Origin: Candidatus Rhabdochlamydia sp.
GTDB taxonomy: Bacteria > Chlamydiota > Chlamydiia > Chlamydiales > Rhabdochlamydiaceae
Assembly (NCBI GenBank): GCA_030043815.1
Contig: JASHWX010000016.1
Coordinates: 1 to 7,605 of the forward strand
DNA length: 7,605 nt
Reading direction: 5' to 3'
Shown one piece after another: positions 6,391 through 7,605 of this stretch. The translations under genes and the position numbers were made by a program. Every line of letters starts with the position of its first letter. Position 1 is the first letter of the stretch. Below the pieces are notes generated by a model. That model had not been told where the DNA came from and ran no database searches. It saw only the letters and a list, made by a program, of their open reading frames with translations.

Positions 6391-6815
6391 TCGATCTTTA
6401 TTAAATTGACCCACAGCTGGTGCTTCCACTCGCGGAACACCTCGCCGTCTTCCGTCACGATCGCAGCCTTGTAGGTCAAAATTCCACCGGTCTTGTCGTA
6501 ATCTTCGTTTAACAACCGATAGGTCGTGTAATCCATCCGATGATCGATCGGAAAGCGCACTTGCCGCGTCGAATAATCCCAGAGAATCAAGTCCAAGACC
6601 ACTTCCGGCTTTTTCTCAAAGATTTCCTTAGGTACACGCCAATCGAGCACCAGCATCTGGCCCACCGGCGGATGATCCTGCCTTGGATCGGGTGTGCCGG
6701 CGTGGCTGCTCGCGAGATAGCGGGCATCTACCCACTGCTGGCAGACAGAAAGATAATATTGCCTGCATCCAACGCAAAGAAAAAAGGGAATGAGATAGAG
6801 AAAAATTCTCTTCAT
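6351..6815 (-). CDS. Small putative lipoprotein, conserved chlamydial type
   Basis: This encodes a 154-aa protein. The N-terminus MKRIFLYLIPFFLCVGC has a charged start, a hydrophobic core and a lipobox-like LCVGC, with Cys17 as the probable lipidated residue. Leu sits at -4 and Cys at -3, so the box is slightly non-canonical. The mature part contains SSHAGTPDPRQDHPPVGQ (36-53) followed by a beta-rich domain with LVLDWRVP, VVLDLILWDYSTRQ and a C-terminal WKHQLWVNLIKID strand. I think this TPDPR-PPVGQ type is a conserved chlamydial membrane-anchored protein, but no function is known to me. A role at the inner or outer membrane facing the periplasm follows from the lipobox. There is no clear Shine-Dalgarno sequence before ATG 6815. 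Its 5' end is divergent from the nudix gene, 31 nt away. Confidence 0.75.
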   Translation of the reverse strand: MKRIFLYLIPFFLCVGCRQYYLSVCQQWVDARYLASSHAGTPDPRQDHPPVGQMLVLDWRVPKEIFEKKPEVVLDLILWDYSTRQVRFPIDHRMDYTTYRLLNEDYDKTGGILTYKAAIVTEDGEVFREWKHQLWVNLIKIDQETPASAEENAP

Positions 6816-6846
6816 GGAATAAAATTAAGCCTGTCAAACTCGAAAT

Positions 6847-7350
6847 ATGCAAGCAGAAAAACAAGCCGTATACGGAATCGTCTTTAACGAAGACCGTACA
6901 CAAGTCCTTTTGGTCAAACGCCGCGATATCCCCGTTTGGGTATTGCCCGGCGGGGGCCTTGAACGAGGAGAAAATCCCGAACAAGGCGCTCTCCGGGAGG
7001 TCCACGAGGAGACAGGATATGAGCCGTCCATCGTCCGAAAAGTCGCTGAGTATCTCCCTGTCAATAAAATGACCCAGCTTTCCCATGTCTACGAATGCCG
7101 CATCGCCAAAGGGTCCGCCAAAATCGGCGCCGAGACGAGAGATGTCAGCTTCTTTCCATTAACCCAATTGCCCAAAATGCCCCCTCCCTATGAAGGCTGG
7201 ATCCGGGATGCGGCAGCCGATCACCCCGCCCTTTTGCGCAAAAAGATCGAAGGCGTGAACTACTGGGTCCTTCTCAAGCTGCTGGCGCAGCATCCCATTC
7301 TAGTCGGACGTTACCTGCTGACGAAGTTGGGCATTCACATTAACCGTTGA
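6847..7350 (+). CDS. NUDIX hydrolase
   Basis: This encodes a 167-aa cytoplasmic protein of the NUDIX fold, which hydrolyses nucleoside diphosphates linked to another group. The complete Nudix box GX5EX7REUXEEXGU runs from Gly36 to Tyr58 (GGLERGE then REVHEETGY), with the Mg-binding glutamates (REVHEE) intact. The preceding strand VLLVKRRDIPVWVLPGGG is typical of the family. The segment after about 130 (KIEGVNYWVLLKLLAQHPILVGRYLLTKLG) is a hydrophobic, basic C-terminal extension that could be a helix packing on the core; it is not a clear transmembrane segment. Substrate cannot be predicted from the box alone: an oxidised nucleotide, a sugar nucleotide or an RNA cap are all open. ATG 6847 lacks an obvious Shine-Dalgarno sequence. 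It may be transcribed alone; the next sequence downstream is the palindromic element. Confidence 0.92.
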   Translation: MQAEKQAVYGIVFNEDRTQVLLVKRRDIPVWVLPGGGLERGENPEQGALREVHEETGYEPSIVRKVAEYLPVNKMTQLSHVYECRIAKGSAKIGAETRDVSFFPLTQLPKMPPPYEGWIRDAAADHPALLRKKIEGVNYWVLLKLLAQHPILVGRYLLTKLGIHINR

Positions 7351-7417
7351 CAATCCTATTAATTGGCAGCAAAAACACCCCTCAATCCAAATGGGGATGA
7401 CCAAAATCATCGAACGG

Positions 7418-7435
7418 AGCGCTGAACTCGGCGCT
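7418..7435 (+). terminator. Weak hairpin downstream of the nudix gene
   Basis: AGCGC (7418-7422) and GCGCT (7431-7435) form a 5-bp stem with an 8-nt loop, followed by TATTTAG. The stem is short and the T-run imperfect, so terminator function is only possible. No gene was seen in 7351-7439. Confidence 0.25.
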
Positions 7436-7439
7436 TATT

Positions 7440-7605
7440 TAGTCGGCCCTGAAGTATTGCTTTGCCGAAGATTTTCGATGATTTTTCGGCGATTTTCAAT
7501 TTTTGCGAACGAATCTAACTTGAAGAAAGTTAAGGAGTTCGCAAAAGTTGAAAATCGCCAAAAAGGACGAAAAGATTTGGCGAATGAATACTTCAGGGCC
7601 GACTA
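7440..7605. mobile_element. Second palindromic MITE-like element, TA-bounded, reaching the window end
   Basis: The ends TAGTCGGCCCTGAAGTATT (7440-7458) and 7587-7605 are perfect 19-bp inverted repeats. An inner 23-bp arm (7488-7510 with 7537-7559) differs at one position, T7500 opposite G7547, again a G-U-type pair. The tip is a 6-bp hairpin (TAACTT 7516-7521, AAGTTA 7527-7532) with a GAAGA loop. The intermediate part (7459-7487 against 7560-7586) is complementary with gaps. The whole 166 nt is a single foldback, with TA at each end as expected for a TA target duplication. No ORF is apparent in it. Whether the right end is the true element end or continues past the window cannot be seen. Confidence 0.75.

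Noticed and set aside
6815..6846. TTGACA on the minus strand (6837-6832) as lipoprotein promoter
   Set aside because: At 15-18 nt spacing the -10 would fall on or after the start codon, and no TATAAT-like sequence is there.
6540..6887. 115-codon + frame antisense to the lipoprotein gene
   Set aside because: The opposite strand has a signal peptide and lipobox with coding character; this frame has no domain and runs into the nudix start.
1..7605. CRISPR array, tRNA or rRNA genes
   Set aside because: No regularly spaced direct repeats, no tRNA-like TTCGANNC context with a cloverleaf and no rRNA-like conserved segments were seen.

Overview
The window looks like chromosomal DNA from an environmental chlamydia (order Parachlamydiales). 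Three things suggest this. The ValS has a long insertion before its KMSKS loop, of a kind I associate with chlamydial ValS. An aroG sits next to a small lipoprotein of chlamydial type. Small secreted proteins and HicB-like proteins are typical of amoeba-associated bacteria. The species cannot be named from the sequence.

Layout. Positions 1-716 hold two small genes on the + strand: a probable toxin-like gene cut by the left window edge and a HicB-like antitoxin. The first gene carries an in-frame palindromic insertion (122-299). Positions 755-3586 hold valS (valyl-tRNA synthetase, +). Positions 3634-5257 are a minus-strand accessory block: an AT-rich gene for an exported protein of unknown function, the C-terminal remnant of a probable alpha/beta hydrolase overlapping its start, a perfect 14-bp inverted repeat, and a gene for a protein with an opioid-growth-factor-receptor-like (OGFr) domain. 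Positions 5335-6390 hold aroG (first step of the shikimate pathway, +), whose 3' end overlaps a convergent lipoprotein gene (6351-6815, -). A NUDIX hydrolase gene (6847-7350, +) follows. The window ends with a second, unrelated palindromic element (7440-7605).

The housekeeping genes (valS, aroG, nudix) are about 50-60% GC in lines I counted. The antitoxin and exported-protein genes are near 33-35%, which suggests recently acquired or fast-evolving inserts between conserved genes. There is no long operon: the coding strand changes several times and most genes appear to be transcribed singly.

The most notable feature is a pair of foldback elements. Each is 160-180 nt, nearly self-complementary from end to end, capped by a small AACTTGAAnAAGTT-like hairpin and bounded by TA dinucleotides. 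The first lies inside a coding region. If it duplicated a TA target it added exactly 174 nt (58 codons) without a stop. This resembles the behaviour of Rickettsia palindromic elements. The second most notable feature is the OGFr-like protein, a domain better known from eukaryotes.
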